This document shows, piece after piece, positions 35,115 through 44,384 of a DNA stretch of 64,000 bases (positions are counted from its first letter, which is position 1; each line of letters begins with the position of its first letter). A program made the translations under genes and the position numbers. Below the pieces are notes generated by a model, which made no database searches, had not been told where the DNA came from, and was given only the letters and a program-made list of their open reading frames with translations. The DNA is from Pedobacter ureilyticus (GTDB lineage Bacteria; Bacteroidota; Bacteroidia; Sphingobacteriales; Sphingobacteriaceae). Location: positions 62,001-126,000 of the forward strand of contig NZ_SSHJ01000009.1 in assembly GCF_005925345.1 (NCBI RefSeq), given 5' to 3'.

Positions 35115-35588
35115 ATGACCTGGAAGAAATTTAGTGGCGAAGTTATTCATTCGTCGATTTTAGAAGAAGTAGAAAAAGCAATTCTTCGCGAAACCGAAAA
35201 CGGTTACAAATTAAAAGTTTGTATTGGAACCGATTCTCAAGTAAAAAGCAGTCACACTGATTTTGCTACCGTAATTGTACTACTGAGAGAGCATCACGGT
35301 GGTTTTATGTACATTGCCCAAGAAAAATCTACTTTAAAAATGGGTATTAAAGAGAGAATGCTGCTAGAAGTTCAAAAATCTATAGAAACAGCCTACTCTA
35401 TCTGCGATTTATTAGACATTTACGATGTAGATTTAGAAGTACATGCTGATATCAATACCAACCCGTCATTCAAATCAAACAAAGCATTAAATGAAGCTAT
35501 GGGTTATATCTTAAGTATGGGATTTATCTTTAAAGCCAAACCCGAAGCTTTTGCTAGCTCTACTTGTGCAGATAAGATGGTGCATTGA
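35115..35588 (+). CDS. RNase H-like YkuK family protein (DUF458)
   Basis: 157 residues of the YkuK/DUF458 family: KLKVCIGTDSQVKSSHTDFA with the Asp expected at an RNase H-type first strand, a central YIAQEKSTLKMGIKERMLLE helix, and LEVHADINTNPSFKSN with a second Asp. Binding of an RNA or nucleotide is plausible but unproven. Monocistronic; the 300-bp gap before it (34815-35114) is AT-rich with no recognisable gene. Confidence 0.83.
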   Translation: MTWKKFSGEVIHSSILEEVEKAILRETENGYKLKVCIGTDSQVKSSHTDFATVIVLLREHHGGFMYIAQEKSTLKMGIKERMLLEVQKSIETAYSICDLLDIYDVDLEVHADINTNPSFKSNKALNEAMGYILSMGFIFKAKPEAFASSTCADKMVH

Positions 35589-35700
35589 AAGGAATTAGGG
35601 ATTAGGAACTAGGAGTTAGGTATAAGGCTAGGGATCTAAACGTAATTTGAATGCCAATTTAATTGAACTAATTCCTAACTGCTACAACCTAGCCGCTAAT
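35589..35700. repeat. Word-type intergenic spacer
   Basis: ggaattagggattaggaact, then aggagttaggtataaggct, and their near complements aactaattcctaactgc and acctagccgctaat; no gene seen. Confidence 0.4.
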
Positions 35701-36282
35701 TTACCAAGTTTTAGAAATCACTTTTTTCTCTGGGCTAGGTTTTGTGGCTGCCAATTTCCCAGCCAAATGGTCTTTAAATCGCTTTGCGAAATTAGCAGCG
35801 TATTTAGATGCCTGTAAACGATAGTCTTCCCATTGATCTGCATTAGATTTTTTAGCGTCAGTTTCTAACGCTATTCCCACGGTGGTACTAGGTACAAAAT
35901 TGCCGTATCTATCTTTTTGATAAGGAATAAACTCAAAATCGCTTAGCCAAAAGCGATATTTTTGCGCATTCACCTCGAAATTAAATGTATACGTAATTTC
36001 GCCAGTTGGACGAGATAACATGGCCAAACTTTTGGTAATCACCATTTTTCCATTAGCTGTTACTTTAGCAGTTTCTTTGCTAGATTTTAGCTTAATTTCC
36101 TTTTTGTTCTTCGTTAAAAAATCTATTGCTCTTACTTTTAAACTATCTTCATTAGCTGTTCTACTTACTACTTCATAATAAATATACTTCCCAGTTTCAT
36201 CTTTTGGCAGCACACTAATTTCTTGTGCAAGTGCTATGGAAATAACAAAGAACAAACCTCCAAACAAAGAAAAAAATTTCAT
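35701..36282 (-). CDS. Secreted DUF4468-like protein
   Basis: 193 residues. A signal peptide (MKFFSLFGGLFFVISIALA) is followed by a TBP-like DUF4468 pattern, with ISVLPKDETGKYIYYEVV near the start and ITYTFNFEVNAQKYRFWLSD in the core. A C-terminal lysine-rich tail follows. Such proteins are secreted or surface proteins of Bacteroidota of unknown function. It is separated from the upstream porin by a strong terminator. Confidence 0.75.
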   Translation of the reverse strand: MKFFSLFGGLFFVISIALAQEISVLPKDETGKYIYYEVVSRTANEDSLKVRAIDFLTKNKKEIKLKSSKETAKVTANGKMVITKSLAMLSRPTGEITYTFNFEVNAQKYRFWLSDFEFIPYQKDRYGNFVPSTTVGIALETDAKKSNADQWEDYRLQASKYAANFAKRFKDHLAGKLAATKPSPEKKVISKTW

Positions 36283-36300
36283 AGAAAAAGTTTAAAATAA

Positions 36301-36323
36301 AGCGTCCCGAAAATCGGGACGCT
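36301..36323 (-). terminator. Intrinsic terminator of the porin gene
   Basis: AGCGTCCCGA-aaa-TCGGGACGCT, followed on the minus strand by TTTATTTT. Confidence 0.85.
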
Positions 36324-36357
36324 TTTGGTTGTAATTAGTTTATGGTAAATTTACGTA

Positions 36358-37401
36358 TTAAAAACTATAAACTGCAGCTAAAGAAAATTGTGCAGCAGTT
36401 TTGGTTGGTGCTAAATTAGATTTAACAAAACCAATGTAAGCATCTTGATCGTTATCAAAACGCACCTCTGGAATAAAAGTTAAACCACCAGATTTGATAT
36501 TACCAGATAAAGTGAAAGAAGTAACACTTGCATTGGCAGCACCACCAGCACCTTTAAAAGTAAAATATTCTGCTCTTGCCCCTAACGCTACAGAAGGTGT
36601 AAACGCATACTGTGGATAAAGTGCTGCACCAGAATACCCTCCGCCATCATCAGAAACACCATAATCTGCAGCATTTAAACCTAGCTTGAACTTATCAGTA
36701 ATTTGATAAGAGGTAGTTAAATCTATAATGGTACCGTTAGCACCAGCACCAGCAGAGCGTCCTGTAAGGAAATTTACATAGGCAGACCAGCCCTCCACAG
36801 GCGCTACCATTAACTGTGCCCCAAAATGAGACACCCCATTAAAATCTTGGTAAACATTCCAATCGTTAAATATACCAGCCATTAAGCTTACTTTATCAGA
36901 AAACGAGTAAGTACCTTTTAAACCCGCATTTTGAAACGGGCCACTGCCAAATAAGTAAGAAGTAGAATAGTTAAAGTTGGCCACCGGCGAAATCACCTCG
37001 TAGCCCACAAATGTACCCATGTAACCAGCAGTCATGCTAAACTTATCAGTAAAAGCATAATTAATGTATAAGTTTTGGATATTGAAACTGTTTGTTGCCG
37101 CATCATAACCCCCCAGTACATCTGGTATAGATTGGTATTGGCCTCTTGGGCCGAAAGAAAGTTCACCTACAAAAGAGGCCTTGCCGGTTGTTTTTTTCAG
37201 TGCCAAGTCAATCATGCCCAGTGATACCGAGTTTTGCTCATCAGCAAAATAGGTTGGTATGTTAGCAACTTTGCTAAAATCGTATTTAAAGTATGTATCT
37301 ACCGATCCCGATATTTCTAAAGGAGAAGCTTTTTCTTGTGCTACTGCAACAGAAGCAGTACTTAATAATAAAAGAGATAATGCAGCTATATGATTTTTCA
37401 T
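36358..37401 (-). CDS. Outer-membrane porin-like beta-barrel (ammonium-transporter linked)
   Basis: 347 residues. Signal peptide MKNHIAALSLLLLSTASVAVAQ, then SPLEISGSVDTYFKYDFS and repeating amphipathic strands, ending AAVYSF with a terminal Phe: a 14-18 strand barrel of the BBP2/porin type. It lies directly after the ammonium transporter on the same strand, an arrangement frequent in Bacteroidota, so it may let ammonium or another nitrogen source cross the outer membrane (inference). Confidence 0.85.
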   Translation of the reverse strand: MKNHIAALSLLLLSTASVAVAQEKASPLEISGSVDTYFKYDFSKVANIPTYFADEQNSVSLGMIDLALKKTTGKASFVGELSFGPRGQYQSIPDVLGGYDAATNSFNIQNLYINYAFTDKFSMTAGYMGTFVGYEVISPVANFNYSTSYLFGSGPFQNAGLKGTYSFSDKVSLMAGIFNDWNVYQDFNGVSHFGAQLMVAPVEGWSAYVNFLTGRSAGAGANGTIIDLTTSYQITDKFKLGLNAADYGVSDDGGGYSGAALYPQYAFTPSVALGARAEYFTFKGAGGAANASVTSFTLSGNIKSGGLTFIPEVRFDNDQDAYIGFVKSNLAPTKTAAQFSLAAVYSF

Positions 37402-37646
37402 CTTGTTTAGTTTTTATTTTTAAAATGACGACGCGATCAGATTTATCATTACTTAAGATCTTGATGGTTTCATTTTTAAAAAGGTTAAATAGTTGATTTG
37501 GTTACCACCGTTGGGTAACATTGGTATATAGCATAGTGCAAAATTTAATCAAAGCAATCCCACCCGACCTCAAAACGTGGTCGTATTCATTAAAATAGTT
37601 TGTTGATCCAGAAAAAGTTATCCAACTATTTCCTTTTTTCTTTCAG

Positions 37647-37678
37647 TCCCTAATCTGTTGGTCAGTACAGATTAGGGA
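37647..37678. other. Stem-loop between amt and porin genes
   Basis: TCCCTAATCTGT-tggtcagt-ACAGATTAGGGA, a perfect 12-bp stem in the 350-bp gap between the two minus-strand genes. No T-run follows directly on the minus strand, so it is a processing or attenuation hairpin, or a weak terminator. Confidence 0.6.
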
Positions 37679-37751
37679 GAAAGATGATTAAATCAAAAAC
37701 AATTTTCCATTATGATTTTAACTTAGCCTAAGCGGAGTATATTTTTATGGA

Positions 37752-39110
37752 CTAGTTGTTAGGAACTTCCTGTCCGGCTACGATTAACGTACCTTGTGTA
37801 TATTTTTCGTTGTGTTGCGAAGCATCTAAACCCTCTTCTTCTTCATCAGCAGTTACACGAATTGGCAATACCATGTTGATTAACTTGAAGATTACGAAAG
37901 AAACTACAAAGCTAAAAATCACTACCATCACCATACCTTTTAACTGCGTGAAGAAAAATTCTGGGTTACCGTAAAGTAAGCCATCAACACCTGCGCCATT
38001 TACCGTTTTAGTAGCAAACACGCCAGTTAACAACATACCTACTATACCGCCAACACCGTGGCAAGGAAAAACATCTAGCGTATCATCTAAAGCTGTTTTT
38101 TGTTTCCAAGAAACTACCAAATTAGAAACAATGGCCGCAAACACACCTATAAAAATACTAGAAGGAATACTTACGAAACCTGCACCCGGCGTAATGGCTA
38201 CCAAGCCAACTACTGCTCCAATACAGAAACCAAGAACCGATGGCTTTTTACCTCTTGCTGCGTCAAAGAACATCCAAGATAAACCCGCTGCACCTGCAGC
38301 AATATTGGTAGTAATAAAAGCCGAAACCGCTAGCGCATTGGCTCCCAAGGCAGAACCAGCATTAAAGCCAAACCAGCCAAACCAAAGTAAACCAGTACCT
38401 ATCAATACATAAGGGATATTTGCTGGTGGCACTTCTTTGTGTTCTAAGTGCGATCTTCTACGTTTCAACACCAAAGCACCTGCCAATGCGGCCATACCTG
38501 CAGAAATGTGTACTACTGTACCACCTGCAAAATCTAGCACGCCCATTTTAAACAAAATGCCGTCTGAATGCCAAGTCCAGTGTGCTAACGGCGAGTATAC
38601 AAAAATGGCGAATAAAACAATGAATAAGATGTAAGCAGTAAAACGAATACGTTCTGCCACCGCACCTACTACTAATCCGGGTGTAATAATGGCAAACATC
38701 AATTGAAATACGGCAAATAACGATAAGGGAATTGTACCCCAAGCTGGTCCAGAGTTAACGCCCTGAAAGAATAAAAATGTTTTTGGGTTACCAATAAGAC
38801 CACCAATACTATCGCCAAAAGCCAAACTGAAGCCTACAACTACCCATAGTACGGAGATGACACCTGCAGCTACCACACTTTTAATCATAGTAGATAATAC
38901 ATTTTTGCGATGCACCATTCCACCGTAGAAAAATGCTAAACCCGGTGTCATTAAAAATACTAGAGCAGAAGCTATTAAAACAAAAGCTACGTCTGGACCA
39001 CTGTACTTGCCATCATCAAAGTTTGGCAATAGCGGAATAAATAATGCGGCAACTGCAACTATAATTAAAATTGCGAAGGGTGCCCACTGTTTAAATAAAA
39101 TTTTACTCAT
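37752..39110 (-). CDS. amt: Ammonium transporter (Amt family)
   Basis: 452 residues with about 12 hydrophobic segments. Amt motifs: FFYGGMVHRKNVLSTMIKSV, DFAGGTVVHISAGMAALAGA, GWFGFNAGSA, and DVFPCHGVGGIVGMLLTGVF with one of the pore histidines. The first segment is signal-like. No glnK PII gene is next to it, unlike the usual amtB-glnK pair. A 34-residue charged C-terminus (ADEEEEGLDASQHNEKY) would be the cytosolic regulatory tail. Confidence 0.95.
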   Translation of the reverse strand: MSKILFKQWAPFAILIIVAVAALFIPLLPNFDDGKYSGPDVAFVLIASALVFLMTPGLAFFYGGMVHRKNVLSTMIKSVVAAGVISVLWVVVGFSLAFGDSIGGLIGNPKTFLFFQGVNSGPAWGTIPLSLFAVFQLMFAIITPGLVVGAVAERIRFTAYILFIVLFAIFVYSPLAHWTWHSDGILFKMGVLDFAGGTVVHISAGMAALAGALVLKRRRSHLEHKEVPPANIPYVLIGTGLLWFGWFGFNAGSALGANALAVSAFITTNIAAGAAGLSWMFFDAARGKKPSVLGFCIGAVVGLVAITPGAGFVSIPSSIFIGVFAAIVSNLVVSWKQKTALDDTLDVFPCHGVGGIVGMLLTGVFATKTVNGAGVDGLLYGNPEFFFTQLKGMVMVVIFSFVVSFVIFKLINMVLPIRVTADEEEEGLDASQHNEKYTQGTLIVAGQEVPNN

Positions 39111-39180
39111 AATTTAAATTTTAGTGTTTGATTTTGATCCTAAATTATAAATAAGATTTTAATATTCATTATGTTTTTTA

Positions 39181-39420
39181 CAATTTTTTAATAAATTTTC
39201 AATTTTATAATAAAATAAACAACAAAAAAGCAATAAAACACAATTCAAAATCAATTAAATAATAAATCGAAACAATAAAAACCACATAAAACATAAATAT
39301 TTTTCATTTTTTACATAAAAAACATATAAAAAACACAAAACAACTTAAAATATCTAAAAAAATATATAAAAACACTCAAAAAACACCAAATAAAGATAAA
39401 TACACACGTATAATCAATCA
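39181..39420. other. AT-rich, G-depleted leader of amt
   Basis: In 240 bp the plus strand has 4 G and 34 C (about 84% A+T), so the amt transcript strand is T-rich and nearly free of C. No gene. The rest of the gap to 39915 is less biased and also shows no convincing gene. Confidence 0.6.
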
Positions 39421-39915
39421 AAAATCAAAATAAGAGACTGCGTTGTACATCAGATCGCCTCATTTCATTTTTCAAATTTTTACTGGCTTTAAGCAGATCT
39501 AGATTGTTGATTAGGTTTCGAAAAACCCTCAACATTAGAACTCTTGGCATTATCTAGATTGCCAACTAGTGCAGCTCCTTTCATAATCTTTGTTAGTGGA
39601 AATCGGAAATAAAATATGCCCGCCCATCCCTGTTACCATTATGATGGCGCTTTGGTAATATCTATTACAGATACCACAGAAAGAACTTTTGGAGGTTGTT
39701 GAAATGTGTGAATAAGCTACAAGTCAAACTTTAAAGGGCAGAAACCCAAAAAACTCATACGCTAAGCAAGCGTAGGATATCTTAATTAAAAAATCGGATA
39801 CGGAGTTAATCCCCTTTGCTAAATCAGATTTAATTACAACTGATTAGGTGTGCATCAGCAGTTGCCGTGGATGTTGAAAACCACACCGAATTGCTAATAG
39901 AAGGCTATTTAATTT

Positions 39916-39953
39916 AAAAAAAGCTTCCCATTTTCGTAAGAAGCTTTGTGGGC
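39916..39953 (-). terminator. Island boundary repeat, left copy (terminator-type)
   Basis: 38 bp, 35 of them identical to 45496-45533. On the minus strand it reads GCCCAC, then the stem AAAGCTTC...GAAGCTTT, then T7, an intrinsic terminator that would end the mesX operon. The identical arrangement at both ends of the 5.6-kb island suggests duplicated attachment-site sequence. Confidence 0.65.
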
Positions 39954-40073
39954 AATACATGGCAAAATTTAACCATTTTTATTGATAAAATTAACATACG
40001 GTGTCAATGGCGACTTGTCGACATAGAAAAGCATAAGTGATTCTTTTAAATTATATATCGTTCTTTTGGAATT

Positions 40074-41156
40074 TTATTCGTTCCAACGTGGGTAATCAAT
40101 ATAACCGTGTCTCCCACCCCCAAACATTGTTGCCCTGTCCGGCTTGTTAAGATTGGAATTTTTTTCAAACCGTTCAGAAAGGTCAGGGTTTGAAATGTAT
40201 AAGGTGCCAAAGGAGATAAGCTCTGCAATACCTTTTTCAAGTTCTTCCTCGGCAGTAGCCTTGTCATACCCTCCATTGGCAATAACTGTGTGGCGGATCT
40301 TCCGGCCAAATAGTTCGATCTCGTCATCAGCATCATAATGCTCAGGTGAAGGAAAATGGACGCTCCGCCTCATGAGTTCCACATAGGCAAAGTCCAGTTT
40401 GTTCAGTTCTTCGATCAGGTAGGTATAAGTTTCTATTGGGTCATTCAATACGATGTCGCCATAGGGATGGAAAGGAGAGATTTTAATGCCCACCTTTTCA
40501 GGTCCTACCGTACTGATCAATTCCTGCATCACTTCCAGTGCGAAGCGGGCATTGTTAGGAATACTACCACCGTAACCATCCGTCCTCTGGTTGGCACTTT
40601 CAGCCAAGAACTGGCTGGGCAGATAACCATTGGCAGCGTGAAGCTGAACCCCATCAAATCCTGCAGCTATGGCATTTTTTGCGGCCTTACCAAAATCCTT
40701 TATCGTCTGCCCGATTTCTCGGATTGTCATTTCTTGAGGGATTTCGTAATCTTTCATGCCCTGAGAGGTATAATGCCGCATATCGCGAATAGGCAAGCGT
40801 GATGGAGCCAAAGGGAGCTTGCCATTTCTATCGACAGAATGCCCCATGCGCCCGGTGTGCCAAAGCTGGGCTATAATCACACCGCCTTGATCATGTACCG
40901 CCGCTGTAACTTTCTTCCACGCCTCTATTTGTTGTTTCGTGAAAATACCTGGTGTGAGCGGGCTGCCGGTAGCGTCTTCACTGATCCTAATGGACTCGGT
41001 AAATAGCAGACCTGCACTAGACCGTTGGGCATAATACTCCACCGTCATCTCACCCACTAAGCCATTGCTACCTGTACGGCCTCTGGTCATCGCTGCCATA
41101 GCCATTCTATTTTTTAGGCTGACGCCACCTAACTGCATTTTTTCTAAAAGTTTCAT
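40074..41156 (-). CDS. Old Yellow Enzyme-family ene-reductase
   Basis: 360 residues from ATG 41156; the longer frame would overlap the transporter gene and has no family support. FMN-dependent TIM barrel: LKNRMAMAAMTRGRTGSNGL, then LLFTESIRISEDATGSPLTP, FDGVQLHAANGYLPSQFLAE (the active-site H-x2-N pair), and a late FGGGRHGYIDYPRW. It resembles NemA/alkene reductases that reduce activated C=C bonds with NADPH. Last gene of the riboswitch-controlled unit, 16 bp after the transporter. GC-rich by local standards (one 60-base row at 40801 has 35 G+C). Confidence 0.92.
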   Translation of the reverse strand: MKLLEKMQLGGVSLKNRMAMAAMTRGRTGSNGLVGEMTVEYYAQRSSAGLLFTESIRISEDATGSPLTPGIFTKQQIEAWKKVTAAVHDQGGVIIAQLWHTGRMGHSVDRNGKLPLAPSRLPIRDMRHYTSQGMKDYEIPQEMTIREIGQTIKDFGKAAKNAIAAGFDGVQLHAANGYLPSQFLAESANQRTDGYGGSIPNNARFALEVMQELISTVGPEKVGIKISPFHPYGDIVLNDPIETYTYLIEELNKLDFAYVELMRRSVHFPSPEHYDADDEIELFGRKIRHTVIANGGYDKATAEEELEKGIAELISFGTLYISNPDLSERFEKNSNLNKPDRATMFGGGRHGYIDYPRWNE

Positions 41157-41172
41157 AGTCCACAAATAAAGA

Positions 41173-42165
41173 TCATGCTTCTTTTCTTCGGGCAATCGCT
41201 TGAGCAATAATACTAGCGGCAATCAATTGCAGAGCATGATAAAGCATGAGCGGCAACAATACGATGCCAGTGATGGTACTGTGCTGAAAAAGCACTTTTG
41301 ACATCACCGTGCCGTGTACCAATGACTTTTTAGATCCACAAAATAAGACGGTGATACGATCTTCATCTGAAAAGCCAAACAAGCGACTGAGTAGTCCAAC
41401 GCAGAGGAACACAACAAAAAACAAGACCATCATCCCCGCGGCGAGCCCAACAAGTTCAAGGGTGCTGAAGCCCTCAAAAAGATGTTCGTAAAATGACTTA
41501 CAAAACGACGTGTAGATGATCATCAGAATAATTGCCTGATCGAAATATTTGAGCTGTTTTTTATACCTTTCGGCAATGGCGCCAAAACAGGAATTGAGGC
41601 TGATGCCGATAATGACAGGCAACAAAACCTGAAAAACCAGCTTTATAACGATATCAGAGACATCAAAATCGCCAGTTGCAGAAGCAATGAACAGACCTAC
41701 CCAAAGCGGCGTAACCACTACGCCGATCAAACTTGAAATGCTCGCATTGAAAATGGCTGCAGGAATGTTGCCCTTGGCGATGGAAACCATGACCACCGAA
41801 GAGGAAACGGTGGATGGTAAGGCTGCCAGAAAAAACACACCCAACCAAAGCAACTCGAAGTCAATACTGATGAACAAAGGGCGTGACGCTAAAACGATAA
41901 GCGGGAAGAATAAAAAGGTTGTCAACTGGACGATAATGTGCATTTTCCAGTTGGCCAGTCCGGCTTTTAGTTTCTCAACACTCAAGCGTAGGCCATAAAA
42001 AAAGAAAATCAATGAGACGCCCACACCCGCAATCTCCTCCAGCGACACTGGTTCTTTGATTAGCCCCGGCTGAGGCAGAAAATAGGCTAATAGTATCATA
42101 GTGCCTATCATCAGCAGGAAACCATCGAAACCTGCTTTTTTTAATAACGCTAATAACTTCTTCAA
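41173..42165 (-). CDS. SBF-like (bile acid:sodium symporter family) transporter
   Basis: 330 residues, nine or ten hydrophobic segments of the BART fold, closest to the YfeH-type SBF_like group: FFFYGLRLSVEKLKAGLANW, then LAALPSTVSSSVVMVSIAKG, and FCGSKKSLVHGTVMSKVLF. Related proteins carry organic anions, including keto acids and steroid or pantoate-type compounds; the substrate here is unknown. Lying between mesD and the ene-reductase in one unit, import or export of a sulfur compound or keto acid linked to methionine is an inference. Confidence 0.87.
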   Translation of the reverse strand: MKKLLALLKKAGFDGFLLMIGTMILLAYFLPQPGLIKEPVSLEEIAGVGVSLIFFFYGLRLSVEKLKAGLANWKMHIIVQLTTFLFFPLIVLASRPLFISIDFELLWLGVFFLAALPSTVSSSVVMVSIAKGNIPAAIFNASISSLIGVVVTPLWVGLFIASATGDFDVSDIVIKLVFQVLLPVIIGISLNSCFGAIAERYKKQLKYFDQAIILMIIYTSFCKSFYEHLFEGFSTLELVGLAAGMMVLFFVVFLCVGLLSRLFGFSDEDRITVLFCGSKKSLVHGTVMSKVLFQHSTITGIVLLPLMLYHALQLIAASIIAQAIARRKEA

Positions 42166-42199
42166 AATAATCTTAATATATCACGGGGGTAAATTGGCA

Positions 42200-43234
42200 T
42201 TACATCCCGAACTCTTTACGTATAATTTCTGCCCCTGCGCTTAGTGCACTTAACTTGCCGCTTGCCACGTTTCGGGACAAAGGCGCCATACCACAGTTTG
42301 TTGAAGGGTAAAGATTTTCGATATCAACGAACTGTAGTGTGCTGCGCAAGGTATCGGCTACTTCTTCTGGCGTTTCAATCGTATTAGTTGCCACATCAAT
42401 TGCACCGACCATTACTTTTTTGCCACGAACAAGTTCAATTAAGTTCAAGGGTACATTTGAGTTATGGCATTCTAACGACACGATATCAATATTAGAAGCT
42501 TGAATTTTAGGAAAAATCTCTTCGTACTGACGCCACTCCGAACCCAGTGTCTTTTTCCAATCGTTATTGGCCTTTATACCATAACCGTAGCAAACATGTA
42601 CCGCAGTTTCACACTTTAAACCTTCAGTAGCTCTTTCCAATGCTGCCATTCCCCAATCGTTTACTTCATCAAAGAACACATTAAATGCAGGTTCATCAAA
42701 TTGGATAATATCCACCCCCGCATCTTGCAACTCTCTTGCTTCTTCATTGAGCAGTTTCGCAAATTCCCAAGCCAATTTTTCCCGGCTTTTGTAATGGTCA
42801 TCGTACAGGGTATCTACCATGGTCATCGGCCCTGGCAATGCCCATTTTATTGGTTTTTCGGTCAGTTTACGTAAGAATTTGGCATCCTCCACAAAAACTG
42901 CTTTTTGACGTGCAACCTCGCCTACCACCACAGGGACACTGGCATCATAACGGTCACGGATCTTTACGATCTTACGGTTCTCAAAATTTACACCACTTAA
43001 ATGCTCGATAAAAGTCGTTACAAAATGTTGGCGTGTCTGCTCACCATCACTAATGATATCCACCCCGGCCAAATGCTGCTGCTGCAAAGCAATACGTAAA
43101 GCATCCTGTTTTCCTTCAAGTAACTGATCGCCTTCCAATTTCCAGGGTGACCACAATTTTTCGGGTGGTGCAAGCCAGGCAGGTTTCGGTAAACTTCCCA
43201 CAATTGAGGTTGGTAATAATAACTTCTTCGACAT
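42200..43234 (-). CDS. mesD: Folate-independent methionine synthase, core-MetE type (MesD)
   Basis: 344 residues, corresponding to the C-terminal catalytic half of MetE without the N-terminal folate half. Zinc ligands H213 and C215 (AVHVCYG) and C314 (STNCGMAP) match MetE H641, C643 and C726; FDEPAF is at 179-184. The pairing with a DUF1852 gene directly upstream (51 bp) identifies the MesD class, which makes methionine from homocysteine with a methyl donor other than methyl-folate and needs MesX. The upstream cobalamin riboswitch supports use when MetH lacks its cofactor. The exact methyl donor is not known to me. Confidence 0.86.
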   Translation of the reverse strand: MSKKLLLPTSIVGSLPKPAWLAPPEKLWSPWKLEGDQLLEGKQDALRIALQQQHLAGVDIISDGEQTRQHFVTTFIEHLSGVNFENRKIVKIRDRYDASVPVVVGEVARQKAVFVEDAKFLRKLTEKPIKWALPGPMTMVDTLYDDHYKSREKLAWEFAKLLNEEARELQDAGVDIIQFDEPAFNVFFDEVNDWGMAALERATEGLKCETAVHVCYGYGIKANNDWKKTLGSEWRQYEEIFPKIQASNIDIVSLECHNSNVPLNLIELVRGKKVMVGAIDVATNTIETPEEVADTLRSTLQFVDIENLYPSTNCGMAPLSRNVASGKLSALSAGAEIIRKEFGM

Positions 43235-43285
43235 AGAATTTAATGATGTGTTTTACTAAATAATTTTTATGATGTGCTGTTTTAA

Positions 43286-44290
43286 TTAAAGGCCAAAATT
43301 GGCAGACCACTGTTCCAATATGCTTTGGTAAGGTTTAATGAAATACTCTTCACAATATTTACCCTGTTCAATAGCCAACCGGCTGCGTTCAACACGGTCG
43401 TACTCTACACGTGTCAGTGAGTAATCTTCGTGTTTAAGACTAGGTTTAAAGATTTTCCCGGCCGCTGAATTTGCATTGTAGATTTCTGGGCGATAGATCT
43501 TCTGGAAAGTCTCCATCGTGCTGATCGAGCTGATCAGTCCAAGATCGGTATAATCAGCAAGTAGATCTCCGGAATGGTAAAAAGCCATCGGTGCCACACT
43601 GTTTTGGGGCATGAAAAAACGTACTTTCATGCCCATTTTAGAGAAGTATTGATCAGTAAGAGAGTACTCATCCTGTAGATACTCAAAACCCAGCACCGGG
43701 TGCTGAAATTCAGTGCGGGTATATGTTCTGTTACCCGATACGCTCAGACAAATGATCGGTGACTGCTTAAAGTGTTCTTTATACGTGTCTGAATTCACAA
43801 AGTACTTATAAAGTTTTCCGTGCAGATCACCATAACCTTCAGGAACAGTAAAACTGGATTTATTTTTATTGTACTCGACCAATAAAATACTGAAATCGTA
43901 ATCACGGACATAGGAAGAAAAATTATTTCCGGCAACACCTTCGATCTGCTGACCGGTCTTATGGTCGAAAATATTCGTTTTCAGAACTTCCATCATCGGC
44001 AGATTGTCAATACTAGTATTAGTATCAATACTCATCGTTACTGTCATGATTTCAAGTTCTACGTGGTAACGATCACCTTTATCATTATCCTCATGAGCCA
44101 ATGCATTGAACCGATTGTTGATCATATTCAAGGCATTGCGTAAATTTTGCTGGCGATTAGCTCCCTTGGCCAAATTTGCAAAATTGGTTGTCAGACGTGT
44201 TTGACGCGAGGGGTGATAGTTTTCGTCCAAACAAGTGCTCTTTAGCGTGAACGTAAAATCTTTCTTGATAGCATGCTGGATAATTTCCAT
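43286..44290 (-). CDS. mesX: DUF1852 protein (MesX), required partner of MesD
   Basis: 334 residues, matching DUF1852 over its whole length (SRQTRLTTNFANLAKGANRQ, then HVELEIMTVTMSIDTNTSID, then HPVLGFEYLQDEYSLTDQYF). DUF1852 proteins are the obligate companions of MesD in the folate-independent methionine synthase system; their chemistry is unresolved, though oxygen is reported to be needed. First gene after the cobalamin riboswitch leader. A 10-bp perfect stem just before the start (44297-44330) could hide the start region. Confidence 0.86.
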   Translation of the reverse strand: MEIIQHAIKKDFTFTLKSTCLDENYHPSRQTRLTTNFANLAKGANRQQNLRNALNMINNRFNALAHEDNDKGDRYHVELEIMTVTMSIDTNTSIDNLPMMEVLKTNIFDHKTGQQIEGVAGNNFSSYVRDYDFSILLVEYNKNKSSFTVPEGYGDLHGKLYKYFVNSDTYKEHFKQSPIICLSVSGNRTYTRTEFQHPVLGFEYLQDEYSLTDQYFSKMGMKVRFFMPQNSVAPMAFYHSGDLLADYTDLGLISSISTMETFQKIYRPEIYNANSAAGKIFKPSLKHEDYSLTRVEYDRVERSRLAIEQGKYCEEYFIKPYQSILEQWSANFGL

Positions 44291-44296
44291 GTTGTT

Positions 44297-44330
44297 AACT
44301 TTTTAAATGGTTAATGATCATTAAAAAGTT
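44297..44330 (-). promoter_or_regulatory. Start-proximal stem-loop of mesX
   Basis: AACTTTTTAA paired with TTAAAAAGTT (44297-44306 and 44321-44330), the loop holding the palindrome TTAATGATCATTAA. It begins seven nucleotides upstream of the ATG at 44290 and may control access to it. Confidence 0.5.
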
Positions 44331-44384
44331 CCTTGATAGTTCAGGATGCTTACACAAAGAGGCGGAAAGAAAGGCGTACGGCAG

